Shown: positions 1 through 11,978, counted from the first letter of the stretch. The stretch: DNA of 64,000 bases from Microcebus murinus (GCF_040939455.1 NC_134136.1:101482014-101546013); one strand, 5' to 3'. Program-made: numbers and translations. Notes: a model not told the origin generated them from the sequence alone.

Positions 1-795
1 ACATTTTCATCACCCCCAAAAGAAATCACATACCCATTTGCAGTCACTCCTCATTATCTTAATCCCACCTGAATTATTTTACATTCCCTCAGCAGTGTGT
101 AAGGGTCCAATTTCTCCATATTTTCACCAACACTTGTTATTATCTATGTTTTTGATTATAGCCATCCTAGTAGTTGTGAAGTTTTGATTTGCCTTTTCCT
201 GATAGCTAATGATTTTGAGAATCTTTTTATGTGCTTATTGGCAATTTGTTTATCTCCTTTAGATATATGTCTAATCAAATATTTTGCTCATTTTTAAACT
301 GTTTTATTTGTTCTATTTTGTTTTAATTATTGAGTTATGAGAGTTCTTTATATATTCTGGAAATCAGTTCCTCATCAAGTATATGATTAGCAAATATTTT
401 TTTCCCATTCTGTGTTTGTCTTTGTGCTTTCTTGATGGTATACTTTCAAGCACAAACATTTTGATGGCATCCAACTTATGTGTTTGTGGATTTTTTTCAT
501 TTATGTTTTTGGTATCTTAAGTAAACAACCATTTTCTAATCCAAGGTGACAAATATTCATTCCAATATTTTCTTCTAAGAGTTTTATAGTTTTAGATTTT
601 ACATTTAGGTCTATTATCCATTTCAAATTTAAATGTGGGTGTCCAGTTATTTCAAAGCCATTTGTTAAAAAAAACAAAAAACTATTCTTTCCTTCATTGA
701 ATTGTCATGGCACACTTATCAAATATCAGCTGACTATAACATAAGAGTGTACTTCTGGGAGATAAATTCTATTCAAATGATCTATATATATTTAT
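1..795 (-). mobile_element. Old LINE-1 fragment, ORF2 3' part, antisense
   Basis: Reads as the reverse complement of the L1 ORF2 3' region. Around 90-170 it has the antisense of the '(c)cagcagtgtgtaagggt...cttaccaacac' block, around 340-420 the 'tatattctggaaatca...cccattctgtg' block, and around 690-790 the 'ccattgaattg...ggcac' and 'attctattc...gatctatat' blocks. It is heavily diverged, has no open frame, and runs off the left edge of the window. The right boundary is approximate. Confidence 0.75.
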
Positions 796-1105
796 TTCTT
801 CTTTGCTTTAGTTAAGGAACCTAGTCACCAATTCTAAGGAAAAGGAAAATACAAACTCAATATATATAATCATAATACTACTCGATGTCAATATTCTCAT
901 GAATGAGAGGCATGCTCAGCCATGGCCTGAAAGGAGATTCAAATTGACAAATGAGACTTAATTCCACCTGGAAAACAAGAGTTGCCTAGATTGTAAGGTT
1001 CCTAGGCATAGGATGAACCAAGCTGTGCCTGTGGAAAGTCTGAATTAATTAAATTGTCCCATATGTTTTAAAATGACCAAGATTTACATTAGTGAAAGGG
1101 GTGAT
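796..1105. other. Unassigned AT-rich sequence
   Basis: About 310 bp between the L1 fragment and the first Alu. I see no open frame, repeat or motif that I recognise. Confidence 0.5.
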
Positions 1106-1120
1106 AAAGAGTGCCTGTAA

Positions 1121-1467
1121 GGCTGGCGCGGTGGCTCACACCTGTAATCCTAGCACTCAGGGAGGCCGAGGTGGGCGGATTGCTTGAGGTCGGGAGTTCG
1201 AAACCAGCCTGAGCGAGACCCCATCTCTACAAAAGATAGAAAGAAATTAATTGACCAACTAAAAATATATATAGAAAAAATTAGCCGAGCATGGTGGCAC
1301 ATGCCTGTAGTCCCATCTACTCGGGAGGCTGAGGCAGTAGAATCGCTTGATCCCAGGAGATTGAGGTTGCTGTGACAGAGGCTGATGCCAGGCCACTCAC
1401 TCTAGCCTGGGCAGCAAAGTGAGACTCTGCCTCAAAAAAAAAAAAAGAAAAGAAAAAAGAAAAAGAA
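1121..1467 (+). mobile_element. Alu, full-length, strepsirrhine type
   Basis: Dimeric Alu that begins GGCTGGCGCGGTGGCTCA and has an A-rich middle linker, a second monomer and a mixed A/G tail (1434-1470). It is flanked by a 14-bp target-site duplication with one mismatch: aaagagtgcctgta at 1106-1119 and aaagagtggctgta at 1468-1481. The A-box/B-box region of the left monomer is visible but diverged. Confidence 0.95.
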
Positions 1468-1481
1468 AAAGAGTGGCTGTA

Positions 1482-2564
1482 CATATAAGTGGCTTAGCCT
1501 GAGTTACTCCTCTTAGCGACCAGTTTCCTCTTTGTAGTTCAGTGAGGCTGACCTCTGGCCAAAGTTTTTCTACCTTTAGTCTCAATTTTCATGACTAAGG
1601 GTATAAAATACATCTAATTCATAAAATATGATCTCAACCTCAAACTGAACTAAACCACCTCTTCCCAACTTGTGCCATTTATCTATAAACAAATTGATCC
1701 TGCCAGCCCAACCCCAATGTGAGGCTCTACACAGAACCATCCTGTGTTAAAGTATTTCAGCAGACTTCTCTGTTGGCCAATAATGTTCTTTTGTCAAAGG
1801 CAAAGTCTTTCATTTCATCATTACAGATAAATGGATTAAGCTGCACTCTGATAGTAAAACCTATACATTGAAACTCATTTTTTTAAAAAGCATAATCAAT
1901 TAGTTGAACAAATGAACATTACATTTTGATGAGAGAATATCTAAGATCAGTACAAGAATAGAAGATTACAACAATACTGTATAAAATGAAAAAACTAGGA
2001 ATGGAAGGCTAAGGGTGCACAAAAAAAAAAATCATAAGTGATGTTTTTAATTAACAAATCATACACCAAATATTCAGCCAGGTATGTATACAAGCTATTT
2101 ATACACTGCACATTTATATTCCTGCAGAGTACATAAGAGACATAAATGATCCATACCAGTATGGCTCACCCACTTTAAGAACAGTTTTAAAAGAAAACCA
2201 ATATTTAATAAAGGAGTTTCATTCATAAAATGTGTGAAAATCACAAATAAATCTCTTCATGTTTGGGTGTTTGTACTGCATATAGGTGTAAATTTACCCA
2301 GTAGCATCTGGCACCAATTACTTCCAAAGTTCCTAATGACCTGATCCCAACCACACGATAGACAGTGATATATATAATTTAGTCAGTTATCTGTAACTTG
2401 AAATAGGAAAATTATACAATCTTCAGCCCAAATAAGAAGCTATTTATTTCTGTTTAGTATCATCTTTGAAAGTTATCAAATAAAAAAATTATTAAGGCAT
2501 AATACATAGGCAATAACTTCTAATAGGCTCAAAATGAAATCCTGCATAAATCAGAAATTGCTTG
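1482..2564. other. Unassigned sequence between two Alus
   Basis: About 1.1 kb of AT-rich DNA with many short stop-interrupted frames. No repeat family or gene recognised. It may include very old, unrecognisable transposon DNA. Confidence 0.5.
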
Positions 2565-2578
2565 GCAATTAACTTTCT

Positions 2579-2917
2579 TGTTTTTGTTTTTGTTTTTTTG
2601 AGACAGAGTCTTGCTTTGTTGCCCAGGCTAGAGTGAGTGCCGTGGCATCAGCCTAGCTCACAGCAACGTCAATCTCCTGGGCTCAAGCAATCCTGCTGCC
2701 TCAGCCTCCTGAGTAGCTGTGACTACAGGCATGCGCCACCATGCCAGGCTAATTTTTTCTATATATATTAGTTGGCCAATGAATTTCTTTCTATTTATAG
2801 TAGAGACGAGGTCTCGCTCTTGCTCAGGCTGGTTTCAAACTCCTGACCTCGAGCAATCCACCACCTCGGCCTCCCAGAGTGCTAGGATTACAGGCGTGAG
2901 CCACTGCGCCTGGCCAA
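2579..2917 (-). mobile_element. Alu, full-length, antisense
   Basis: Begins with a T-rich tail and 'tttgagacagagtcttgc' and ends '...gagccactgcgcctggcc'. A perfect 14-bp target-site duplication, gcaattaactttct, flanks it at 2565-2578 and 2918-2931. The insertion lies a few bases from the start of the MER44-like element. Confidence 0.96.
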
Positions 2918-2936
2918 GCAATTAACTTTCTAAATA

Positions 2937-3286
2937 CAGATGTTCCTCATCTTACAATGGGATTATGTCCTGATAAACTCATAAGTTGGAAATATCATAA
3001 GTTGAAAATGTATATAACACACCTAACCTACCAAACATCATAGCTTAGCCTAGCCTACCTTCAATGTGCTCGGAACACTTCATTAGCCTACATTTGGATG
3101 AAATCATCTAACACAAAGCCTTTTAATGATAAAATATTGAATATATCAGGTAATGTATTGAATACTATACTGAAAGTGAAAAAACAATGGTTGTATGGGT
3201 ACTCAAAGTACAGTTTCTATTGAATGTGTATCAATTTGCATCATCATAAATTCAAAAAATCATAAGTTCATCATTGGTACTGTTTG
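2937..3286 (+). mobile_element. MER44-like non-autonomous Tigger/mariner element
   Basis: A 350-bp element whose two ends are inverted copies: 'gttcctcatcttacaatggg...aagttg' at the left and '...cataagttcatcattgg' at the right. TA dinucleotides flank it at 2935-2936 and 3287-3288, as expected for Tc1/mariner superfamily insertions. The interior ('cacctaacctaccaaacatcatagcttagcctagcctacctt') matches my memory of the MER44 (Tigger7-related) consensus. It has no coding capacity. Confidence 0.75.
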
Positions 3287-3288
3287 TA

Positions 3289-3705
3289 CTCATTTGCAAG
3301 CTGTATAAATATAGCTTAAGTCTCTCAATCCTCTCCAGGCCATTTATGTACATATAAGGGACATTCATATGATGGATTACATTTTACTCTTTCTACCTCT
3401 TACTTTCCTATGCTGGTTTCCAAATCCCCTCAAAATCTTACCCAGTTTTGGGGGCCCTAGTTGTATCTCATGAGGCTCATGTTCGGCTCTGGACTACTTT
3501 CTTGATGGTGACTACAAGAGAAAACACTTGAAGGTAGTGACTCACCATTGTCAAGATTGATATGGTAAAAAAGACATGGGTGATATCCTCACAGGCATCC
3601 AAATCTGCAAAATATCTTTACAGGTTTTCATATTCTAAATCTTGTTTTGTTTCCTTTATCAGGAGGAGTGGCCCTCTTCCCCCACCATGTGGTACTTTGT
3701 CACAT
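3289..3705. other. Unassigned sequence
   Basis: About 415 bp with nothing recognised. Confidence 0.5.
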
Positions 3706-3714
3706 GGGTAGTAG

Positions 3715-3832
3715 ATAGAGTGACCATATACTTTATTGTTCAAACTGGGGTACAAGGAAGTGCTAAACAATTGGGACATCAGGTTGATAAAATAATGTGC
3801 AACTGTGCAGGGGAAAATGGGACATATGGCCA
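3715..3832. mobile_element. Possible small DNA-transposon remnant
   Basis: A short unit that starts 'agtgaccatat' and ends 'acatatggccat', i.e. roughly inverted ends, with an internal 'gggacat' motif. The layout suggests a miniature inverted-repeat element. The family is not identified and no target-site duplication could be fixed. Confidence 0.35.
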
Positions 3833-3835
3833 TCT

Positions 3836-5135
3836 CCTACTAGATCATTGCTGCATGTACTCCCATTTCTAGGAGGGTTTCTTGTCAAAAAGTAACCTGA
3901 ACATTTTGCCTACATTTCAGTCTCAATTAGCTTAAATAGAAGTTAATATATCCCAAGGTAGGAAAACAATAACTAAGATAAGCCACCATTGTTTTATCCT
4001 AACTGCTCCACCTCAAATTCCCTCATAAAAAACGAAATACACTTTTTCCCTTGTTCTCATTTAGCCTGAAATTTTATTACACAAATTGTCTCCTGGTGAT
4101 GCTCTATCCATCACCTTTTCAAACCTATCTGGGCACAGCTCATTTTCCATTTAGGGTTAAAAGCAGCCCCTCCTATATTAATGCAAATTTGAACTAAAAT
4201 GAGCTCAGGCATAAAATCTCAGATTCATACATTCACAAATAAGTGCTCTCAACCACACATACACAACCTTTTTTCTAGAGACATCTAAGAGGCTGTCAGG
4301 GAACAGAGGAAGGGAAGGATGAAGTGGGGGAAAGAGGGACTAAAAGAGAGAAGGAGAAAATAGAAGCATTCTCAAAAATCATCCACACTGAACTCAGCAC
4401 TATTGAGCACTGAACTCAGAATTATTGAATAGAGTAGAAATTTTATAAAAGTAGTTTTAAAGAAAGATGTCAACTAGGAAACCTGGAGCCACTTATTAGT
4501 TTTTAGAGTGAAAACTTTTGAACCAAAAATAGACAAGTAAACATTATTTTGTATTCCTTTCAGCACACTGATGATATTTTGTAGCATGATGGATTGAAGT
4601 TGTTTCAGATATTCTACAATTTCAGTGATTTTCACCCACTGAGACTCTATTCAGATAAAAGGATCAATCAAAATTCTGATGGTTAAGAATTTTGTGTGCC
4701 ACTTTTCAATCATATTTCAAGAAATCAATTGAATATACCAAATAATTCCAAAGCACTTTTGTCCTATCTCAACCTTTTGGATCTGGGTTTCAGTAGGACC
4801 AAATCTTATTTGCTTTTCAGCACAAAGTAGATGCAAGTATTAACAGAAACCTTAAGACAAAAATCAGAGGGTTGTCATATTGTATCTTGGATTTTAGTGT
4901 TTGTAATGATGATCAAAAACCATTTTCGACTTTTCTCATCTGTTAAGGATTATAGAATCTCATGTATTCCAGCTGCCTTTGTCTATTTTTTCTATATTAT
5001 CAGGAAGACCTGAATAAAATTTTCTTCTTAATTATACCTATTAGTGATTATGGCTTATGCTACATACTTTCAACACGCTGGTTCTAATCAGTCCATTTTG
5101 TTGAGAAAGGGAAAAGAAATAGGAATGTTTCAGAA
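3836..5135. other. Unassigned sequence
   Basis: About 1.3 kb, AT-rich, with a purine-rich patch at about 4290-4365. No gene or repeat recognised; the short open frames here have no recognisable content. Confidence 0.5.
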
Positions 5136-5139
5136 TGAA

Positions 5140-5625
5140 TGGGTTTTATAAAGCTTTATGGGAGGTGATTCACAAAGATCCTAGAAGCAACCACTCCCAT
5201 CCTCCCATCCTATATGTCCTCTGGCAATGGGACATGTCCCCTCCTTCTACTAAGAAGCAATGTCTACTTGCTTTTCCCTTGAATCAGGGCTGGCCCTGTG
5301 ACTTTCTTGACAAGTAGAATGTAGTAGAAGGGACATTATGCAAATTCTTAGGCTTGGCCTTAAGAGGCATTGCAGATTCAATTTTCATCCTCTTTATTCT
5401 GAGGAGCCATAGTTACACTGCTGGAAAGAAGAGTGAGCTAGAGATCTTGGTTATATGCACCAATCACTAGACATGAGTGAAGCCATTTTAAGTCATGCAG
5501 CCCCAGTTGATTGTCTGGATAATTCCTATCACCCAAGTGATCTCAACCAACACATATAAAGTAGAAGAACTAGCCAACTGAGCCCTGCCAAACTGTAGAA
5601 GTGTGATTAATAAATCCTTGTCAAA
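5140..5625 (+). mobile_element. MLT1-type (ERVL-MaLR) LTR, diverged
   Basis: The block 'ggctggccctgtgactttcttgacaa...tagaatgt' and the following 'ggccttaagaggcattgcag', the 'agacatgagtgaagcc' motif and the terminal 'gtgattaataaatcc' match the order of motifs in older MLT1 LTRs. The poly(A) signal-like aataaa is at the 3' end. Ends are approximate and there is no recognisable internal sequence. Confidence 0.6.
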
Positions 5626-5678
5626 TTAGGGTAGTTGTTTTTTTATACAGGAATGGACAATGAATAAAAGCCTCAAAT

Positions 5679-6897
5679 ACAGAAGACATACCAACAGCCA
5701 ACTGATATATGAAAAAATTCCCAACATCACTAATTATCAGAGAATTGCAAATTAAAACCACACGAAATACCATTTTACCCCAATCATAATGGCTGACATT
5801 AAAAAGACAGAAAAATAACAGATGTTGGCAAGGATGTAGAAAAAAAGGAACTCTTACACACTATTGATGAGAATATAAATTAATATAACCCCTGTGAAAA
5901 ACACTATGGAGATTTCTCATAGAACTAAAAATACAACTACCATTCAACTCAGCAATCTTATCACTGGGTATCTACCCAAAGGAAAAGTAATCAATATATT
6001 AAAAAGATACCTTACTTGTATGTTTATGGCAGTGTTATTCACAATAGCAAAGATATGGAATCAACAGCGTTTATCAATGGATGATTAGTTAAGGAAAATG
6101 TGGCATACACAATGGAATACAATTTAGGCATAAAAACGAATGAAATCATGTCTTTTGCAGCAATGTGGTTGAAACTGGAGGTCATTATCATAAGTGATAC
6201 AAGGCAGGCACAGAATGTCAAGTATCACATGTTCTCACACATAAATGGGTGCTAAAAAATGTGTTCATGTGAACACTGAGAATGAAATGATAGATAATGG
6301 AGACTCAGAGGGGTGAAGGGATGGGAGTGTTAGAGCCAGTTTCTTTTGGCCCCAGGAACAGAGACGCAGAATCCCTGAGGCTGCAAAGCACAAAGGAGTT
6401 TATTGGCTAGCTCGAGCTAAGGTCCAGGTCCCAGAGCACCAACGCAGTGGCCTCTCTACGAACCAGGACCCCGCCCTGGAGTATAAGTCAAGCTTTTATA
6501 CTTTTCTGCAAGTTATACATGCTGGGTACACCTTCCACCCCTTCCCTTAGTCCATTGGTTCCTTTAAAAGTGGCTGATCGAGTTGGCTCCTGATTGGATC
6601 CCTCAAAATCGGTCATTTCAGGGAAGGTTGTTGTCGGTGTCACTTCGGGGAAGGATGTAGTAGGCGAAGTTTCAGGGAAACCAAAATTTAGGCCTACTCC
6701 AGGAAGTGCAGCCTGTCATGGAGTCACTCCTGCTCTCATTCCTGTTTTACAGGAGGGGGGAGGGTGATGAGAAGTTACTCAATGGGTGCAATGTGTGTTA
6801 TTCATGTGATAGATACCCTAAAATCTCTGACTCGACCACTATGCAATCTGTGCGTGTAACAAAATTACACTTGTACTTCATACATTTATACAAATAA
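5679..6897 (+). mobile_element. 5'-truncated L1 3' end carrying a nested LTR
   Basis: ORF2 C-terminal coding remnants are visible (for example the IAKIWNQ-like segment near 6045-6065), followed by a 3' untranslated region (UTR) and a short A-rich end. A 13-bp target-site duplication aaaagcctcaaat lies at 5666-5678 and 6898-6910, so the whole unit is one insertion. The copy is split at 6327/6752 by a solo LTR that landed in the G-rich part of the 3' UTR. Many stops and frameshifts show it is long dead. Confidence 0.9.
6328..6751 (-). mobile_element. Solo ERV LTR (424 bp), antisense, in L1 3' UTR
   Basis: Bounded by TG...CA (tgttagagcc at the left, ttttaca at the right) with a 4-bp duplication ggag at 6324-6327 and 6752-6755, typical of gamma-type (ERV1) integration. 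Read on the minus strand it has a TATA-like box (complement at 6495-6500) and an AATAAA signal (complement at 6399-6404). Its 3' half ('ggccactgcgttggtgctctgg' region) is related to the LTRs at 7998 and 18365, but the 5' half differs. Confidence 0.88.
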
Positions 6898-6910
6898 AAA
6901 AGCCTCAAAT

Positions 6911-7507
6911 CCCACTATAATCTCCTAATTATAATGAAAAGTATATTTCTTACCTGCCAAAGACCAAATTTCCATCTTTGCCCATTCTTTCTTGCATTTT
7001 CTTTTGTCAATTATGCTTTCTTTATCATGTATATCATGTATCTTCTAGTAGGGCCTCTGTATTAGTTTTTTTCTATTCGCATTTAAATATCATTCATTCT
7101 GTCTTATCTTAAAATATATTTTTCATCCCTATCATCACCTCTAGTTAGAAGGATCTCTTCTCTTGCCTTTACAACAAAATAATTTTAGAATTGGCCACAC
7201 TCACTGATTTTATTTTCACTTTATTTTTTCAACTTGCTGAAACCTCACTTCTGGAACACAAATGAAACTGACATCATCAGTGATCTTGCTACCCTTAAAC
7301 TCAATAGAAATTTCTTAGTTTTTTTCTGACTGAATTTCTCTGTATCCCTTAATATTATAGAACAAACATTCCCTTGTCCTTTACACATTCTCTACTCTTG
7401 ACTTTATAAAACCTTATATTTTTGGTTTTGCTCTAACAACTCTATCATGCTCATTTTCAGGTCCTTTGATAATTCCTTTTATGCTATTCATTCCTGAAAC
7501 TGGTTTC
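6911..7507. other. Unassigned sequence
   Basis: About 600 bp, T-rich, with nothing recognised. Confidence 0.45.
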
Positions 7508-7515
7508 CTTTAGAC

Positions 7516-7737
7516 CAGTGGTCAGCAAATATAGCCTGCAGGCCTAATCTAGACCTCCACCCATTTTTGTAAATAAAGTTGTATTATAACATAGCCATGC
7601 CTCTCATTTACATATTTCCTATGGCTACTTTCATGGCACAATACTTGAGTTGAGTACTTGTGACAGAGACCATAGGGTCCACAAAGCCTAAAATATTTTC
7701 TAGCTTACCCTTTATAGAAAAAGTTTGCCAACCCGTG
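7516..7737 (+). mobile_element. hAT-Charlie non-autonomous element (222 bp)
   Basis: Starts 'cagtggtcagcaaat' and ends 'gtttgccaacccgtg', giving terminal inverted repeats. The interior ('tttttgtaaataaagttgtatt', 'gacagagaccatag', 'cctaaaatattttc') matches the common 'cagcaaacttttt...ggccagatag' Charlie-type element in reverse. Flanking 8-mers ctttagac and acttagag share a TTAGA core. A second copy of exactly the same length, in the opposite orientation, is at 37992-38213. I hesitate between the names MER58 and MER3. Confidence 0.8.
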
Positions 7738-7997
7738 ACTTAGAGCTTTAATATATGTTCTATTCTTTTCTCACCCCTTCCCCACCACACACAATGAAAT
7801 TAACATCTACATAGTTTATAGCCCCTAAAAATCCTGTCTCTATTTCGGGTAATAGATTCAGACACTGTGTTGGATATTCCCCTTTCATTTTTCCATGTCC
7901 ATTATCCACTATATCCTGCTCTGTGATTGAAGAAGCTGAACTACATGGACTAGGCTTCTTTGCCCTCTGCTTTTAATTGAGTTACTTCAAAGGGAGG

Positions 7998-8489
7998 TGT
8001 AGGGCAGAGGAAGGGCAGAGGAATTTGTAGGACAGAGTAAGGGCAGAAGATTTTTTCCAATTGTCAGGAATTTACTTGGGTGGGGCAATGAGCTAACAGC
8101 AAACTTTTGCTTCAGGTCATTGCTTGCTTGCTACACCGCTGTATGGGGAATTATGGGATGAGGTCATTGAAGCACGGGCGACTGGCCCATCAGGCAATAG
8201 AGGGCAAGCAACCCGCCAATTATTTCAAAAGGCAATAGTGGGCAACCAATCACTTTAAAGGTCAACACATGATCCACGCATGATCAGCTTGTGCGCAGCT
8301 TGTGCACCATGGGGATAAAAGGCATGCCATTGTTCCGGTCGGGGTCCTTGCCTGCGAGAGTGGCCACTGCGTTGGTGCTCTGGGGCTTGGACCCTGGCTA
8401 GCCAGAAAATAAACCTCCTCTTGTGTGATTGCATCCTCGATGTCTCTGCTTTTCTGTCCGGTGGGGCTGTGGAAGGTCGGTCCCTAACA
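7998..8489 (+). mobile_element. Solo ERV LTR (492 bp), family A copy 1
   Basis: TG...CA bounded (tgtagggc ... ccctaaca) with a perfect 4-bp duplication gagg at 7994-7997 and 8490-8493. A TATA-like 'ggataaaagg' lies at about 8313-8322 and AATAAA at 8408-8413, followed by a U5-like stretch. The 5' end holds an imperfect tandem copy of the first 28 bp. It is very similar along its length to the LTR at 18365-18836, apart from an extra segment near its 3' end. Each copy has its own duplication, so they are separate insertions. Open frames here are incidental. Confidence 0.92.
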
Positions 8490-8493
8490 GAGG

Positions 8494-9180
8494 CACTAGT
8501 AAGAAGGGAGGACAAAAGGAAAGAAAGGTCAGGGTATGTATTCCTGACTCTCTCACTGACAAAAGACAATTTGGGAGGAGTTTCATTCTTTTACTGAAGG
8601 CTGCAGCTCTTCCTGTGATCTATGTCTTCCGGAATCCTAGTTACTGGTCATTTCCCCTTCTCCTTTAGGCCTAACTAAAGCTTCCTGCTGTTGCTAATCT
8701 CAGGTGCTTTAACAATCTTTTTGTTTTCTTAAACACTACATACATTTTATAACAGTCCTACCTTAAAATCTCCTTAATCATTCATTATAGATTAAAATCT
8801 CCTTAATCAATCATTCAAATATGCCTTTTATTTTCTTTGGGTATTCTAATAGAGATCAGTTGCCTATTGGCCATATAAACACAGATACCTTATAGTCAAT
8901 TCAACATAAGATATCCCAAATTAAAGTCATCTTCACTGCCCCAAAACAATCTGCCAATGCTAGCTCTTCTTCTTGCACTTCTAATTCTAAGAAATGAAAT
9001 CAACTTCTACCAAGTTACCAGTGCCACAGACCTGTGTATTTGCCTTCACCTCTTTCCAATCTCTCAGGGCCCAAAAATAACCAAATTCTATCGTTATTAT
9101 TAAATTCATGTCAAGGACATTGATATCTCCTACCTAAAGAGTGTGAAACTCCTGATCACTATCCCACCTCCAGTTTCCCT
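8494..9180. other. Unassigned sequence
   Basis: About 690 bp. It contains a small near-repeat 'cttaaaatctccttaatca' / 'attaaaatctccttaatca' at about 8762-8810. Otherwise nothing recognised. Confidence 0.45.
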
Positions 9181-9184
9181 TCCC

Positions 9185-9780
9185 AACATTTTATTTTTCA
9201 CAATGTAACAAGACTCAGCTTTCTAAGTTGAAAATCTGACCACATCAATCCCTTTCTTAAAACTTTTAAACTATACATTTAAAATAAAGGCCAAATCCTT
9301 AAACATGGCATACCTGATCCTCCACAGTCTGAACCTACTTACCTCCCTATTGTCATCTCTTTCCATTTCCTGCACTATTTTCCATGCTCTGAGCCATATT
9401 CATTCTTTTTTAATTCTTTGAAGGTGTCATATTCTATTTTGCTTCTGTGCCATTATAGCTGCTATTCCTTACACCTGGAACAATTTTTCTCTCTACTTCA
9501 CTTGGATAATTTCTAGTTATCTTTCCCATCTCAGCTTAGATTTCACTACTCCCAGGGAATCTTTCTTTGCATGCTCAGACTGAATTGATCACCCCTCCAG
9601 TGTTCTGCAGCAGTGCTAAATAATACCTCTATTGCAGCAGTAATTGCTTTATTTCCTAATGTGTTTTACACTCTTCTACTAGGCTATCAACCAAGACAGG
9701 ATAGTAAACCTATCTATCTTACTCACCATTGTATCAAAAGAATGTATCACATGCTTCTATTTACCATAGAACATAGATGA
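9185..9780 (+). mobile_element. LINE-2 (L2) 3' half fragment
   Basis: In order it shows the L2 blocks 'ctgaccacatcaatcccttt', 'aggccaaatccttaaacatggcatacctgatcctccaca', 'ttccttacacctggaacaatttttc', a 'cccatctcagcttagatttcac...cagggaatctttctttgc' block, and a terminal 'tactaggct...caggatag...ttactcaccattgtatc'. This is the C-terminal coding and 3' end of a sense L2, strongly diverged. The left edge is uncertain. Confidence 0.75.
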
Positions 9781-9950
9781 AATGTAATTTAATTAAATTA
9801 ATTTGATAGTGAAGTGATTTGTAATTTTGAATCCTAAGTGAGACTTCTCAATTAGATTCAATTTCATGGCAAATATTTCATGGCACCTAATGCATGTATC
9901 ACATTTTCAAAGGCCCTGCTTTCAGTGTTCTTGGTAGAATACAATCTTCT

Positions 9951-10331
9951 TGTAAGGTTTTTCGGCAGTGGTGAAAAGAAAAGACAGATAGAGAAAGAGG
10001 GGGGGCCAAACCATGTGGCTTTATTATACACTCGTGGAGGAGGTTCCAGGGCCCCAAGAGAGGGGGCCCCAGAAGTAGCCACTGTTTGAAGGGGTTGAGG
10101 ACTTTTATACCCTTTGGGCCTGGCTAGGAACTTTTGGCGGGAAGAGCTGGGGATTTTAGGAGGGGCTGGAGGTATTTGTGGAATCCAGGAGCCGAAATGT
10201 TCTTATCCAGGTGGACATCTGGGTGTGGTTCCTCTCAGCAGGGCCTGGCAGTTTTGTCCTTGGCGAGTCTGGTCTCATGAGCCTTTTCTTTTTGATCTAG
10301 GGAAGGGAGGGGGCCCGCCACCAGCCTTACA
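9951..10331 (-). mobile_element. Solo ERV LTR (381 bp), family B copy 1, antisense
   Basis: Ends tgtaaggtt ... ccttaca with a perfect 5-bp duplication cttct at 9946-9950 and 10332-10336. On the minus strand it has TATAAAA and AATAAA signals matching those of the LTR at 20907-21279, its inverted sister copy. It is GC-richer than its surroundings (long C and G runs) and so stands out from the local base composition. There is no internal retroviral sequence beside it. Confidence 0.93.
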
Positions 10332-10336
10332 CTTCT

Positions 10337-10855
10337 CAGGTAGGACTTTGTGATTGTAGGTATTCTCATAGTGGTGACAAAGGCAGCATAAATAGGAAGT
10401 GTTCTGCTAATGTACAGGTACCACAAAGGAAAGTAAATTATAACATTCAACATATAAACTACTTAGACATCCTAAATGAAATGAACAACCATCCATTTAT
10501 AGGCCCTTCTACCATGAAGCTTCCAAAATTAGGTCTCCTCTACTTGGGAGCCTTAAACAATGCCAGATTAAGATTTTCACTTGAGCTGAAGAGACATATG
10601 CAAGCTATAAACATTGCTAAATCTGAAATCTTGTCTACAATATGAAGAGAAAACCAAATATCACCATGCATTTGAGGAAACCCAAGTGCATGAAAGAGAG
10701 GTGCCAAACTCAACAAAAAGAAGAACAAACACATGATGACAGAGTTAAAACAGAAAACATAACAGATTTAAAATAAGTATAATGCATATCTTCAGAATAA
10801 TACAAGCTGATATCACAACCAAAAGAAAAGATTGTGAAGATGAAATTATTAAATG
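10337..10855. other. Unassigned sequence
   Basis: About 520 bp; no recognisable repeat or gene. Confidence 0.45.
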
Positions 10856-10859
10856 TAAT

Positions 10860-11330
10860 GAAAATGTAAAACATGTTTCCTGAAGTTAAAAAAGCAGAAT
10901 CACAGGATAATTTATAGAAAGGATAGCTTCAGGGAATCAAATTCATTAACTGGGAAATATTTCAAAATTCAGGGCAAAACGATAAAAAAATGAAAAATAT
11001 GAGAAAAAAGTTAAGTGACGAAGAATATAAAACTAGATGCACCTGAACCCATCCACCAAATTTTGTACAACAATAATAAAGAACAGAGGGAAGGGAAAAA
11101 TACTAGAAATATAGACAAAAGTTTTATTATCTGATAAAAGACTAATATGCATTCAGATTAGAAGAGGCCATTTAAATATGAGCAATAAAGAGAGCAAAAG
11201 ATTCAATTCTAGACCCACTTCTGGGGAAATCTCTGAGACATCAAAATCTTTATTACTATTATTTCAGGAAGACATTCCAGGAAAAATTAAAACTCTTTTC
11301 ATATCCTTCACACATGAACCTTCTGATAGG
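10860..11330 (+). mobile_element. Possible HAL1/L1M ORF1-region fragment
   Basis: Diverged text such as 'aaaatgaaaaatatgagaaaaaagttaagtgacgaag' and 'gaacccatccacc...caataataaagaacagag' resembles the ORF1 part of old L1M/HAL1 elements in sense orientation. There is no open frame and the limits are vague. Confidence 0.35.
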
Positions 11331-11339
11331 GAATCAGAA

Positions 11340-11973
11340 TATTTTTGCCATATGGTACAATTACACTTGAATTCCAGTTGACATAATAAAAAGTAATCCA
11401 CAAATTTATTTAACAATTTTGAGGTACTGGGGTCCTTATTTCCCCACTCTGATTCACTGCTCCACTATTCCTTTTAGTGTTCTGGGAATTTATAATCAGG
11501 AATCTATTATTTCTGCTTGAAGGGTTATTTTCACTTTTTCATTCGACAGGCTCCCTCTGCATTAGAAAATGGGGGGGGGTAATTTTTCCATTAACTTCCC
11601 ATATGAACAATAAAATTGTTTTGTGAATCACCTTAAATTCCCCTAACCCACCTTCACCTCACTTTTGGCATACAGGTAAGTCTTATGCCTACTCCCCCAC
11701 CACTGAAATGGAAGGTAAATTATAAGTATTGTTTATTTTGCTCCTACAAGGAGTCCTGACAGATGTAGCAATACTGGAAGAATCTGCCATATTTCAGATC
11801 TCTATTCTGTCATTGAGTGGCATGTTGCCAGATAATTTATTGCCTACAACACGTGTATAAGTTTAGCTGCACACAGAGTGAGCTTCTCTGGTATCTTACC
11901 TCCCTTGTGCTTCCCCAAAAAGAAAATAATGGGCAGCTTAGTTTCTTGCCAAAGATTATGAAATCAGGGAAAG
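11340..11973. other. Unassigned sequence with a G10 run
   Basis: About 630 bp of unrecognised DNA; a run of about ten G sits near 11570-11579. Confidence 0.45.
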
Positions 11974-11978
11974 ACAAC

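Noticed and set aside
1121..1467. Alu left monomers as functional 7SL-like RNA genes
   Set aside because: Copies are diverged and nothing indicates expression; they are annotated only as mobile elements.
8255..8569. 104-codon minus-strand frame, with a similar frame at 18622-18837
   Set aside because: The similarity exists only because both lie in copies of the same solo LTR (family A). They are antisense to the LTR and overlap its promoter and poly(A) region, so they are not a conserved gene.
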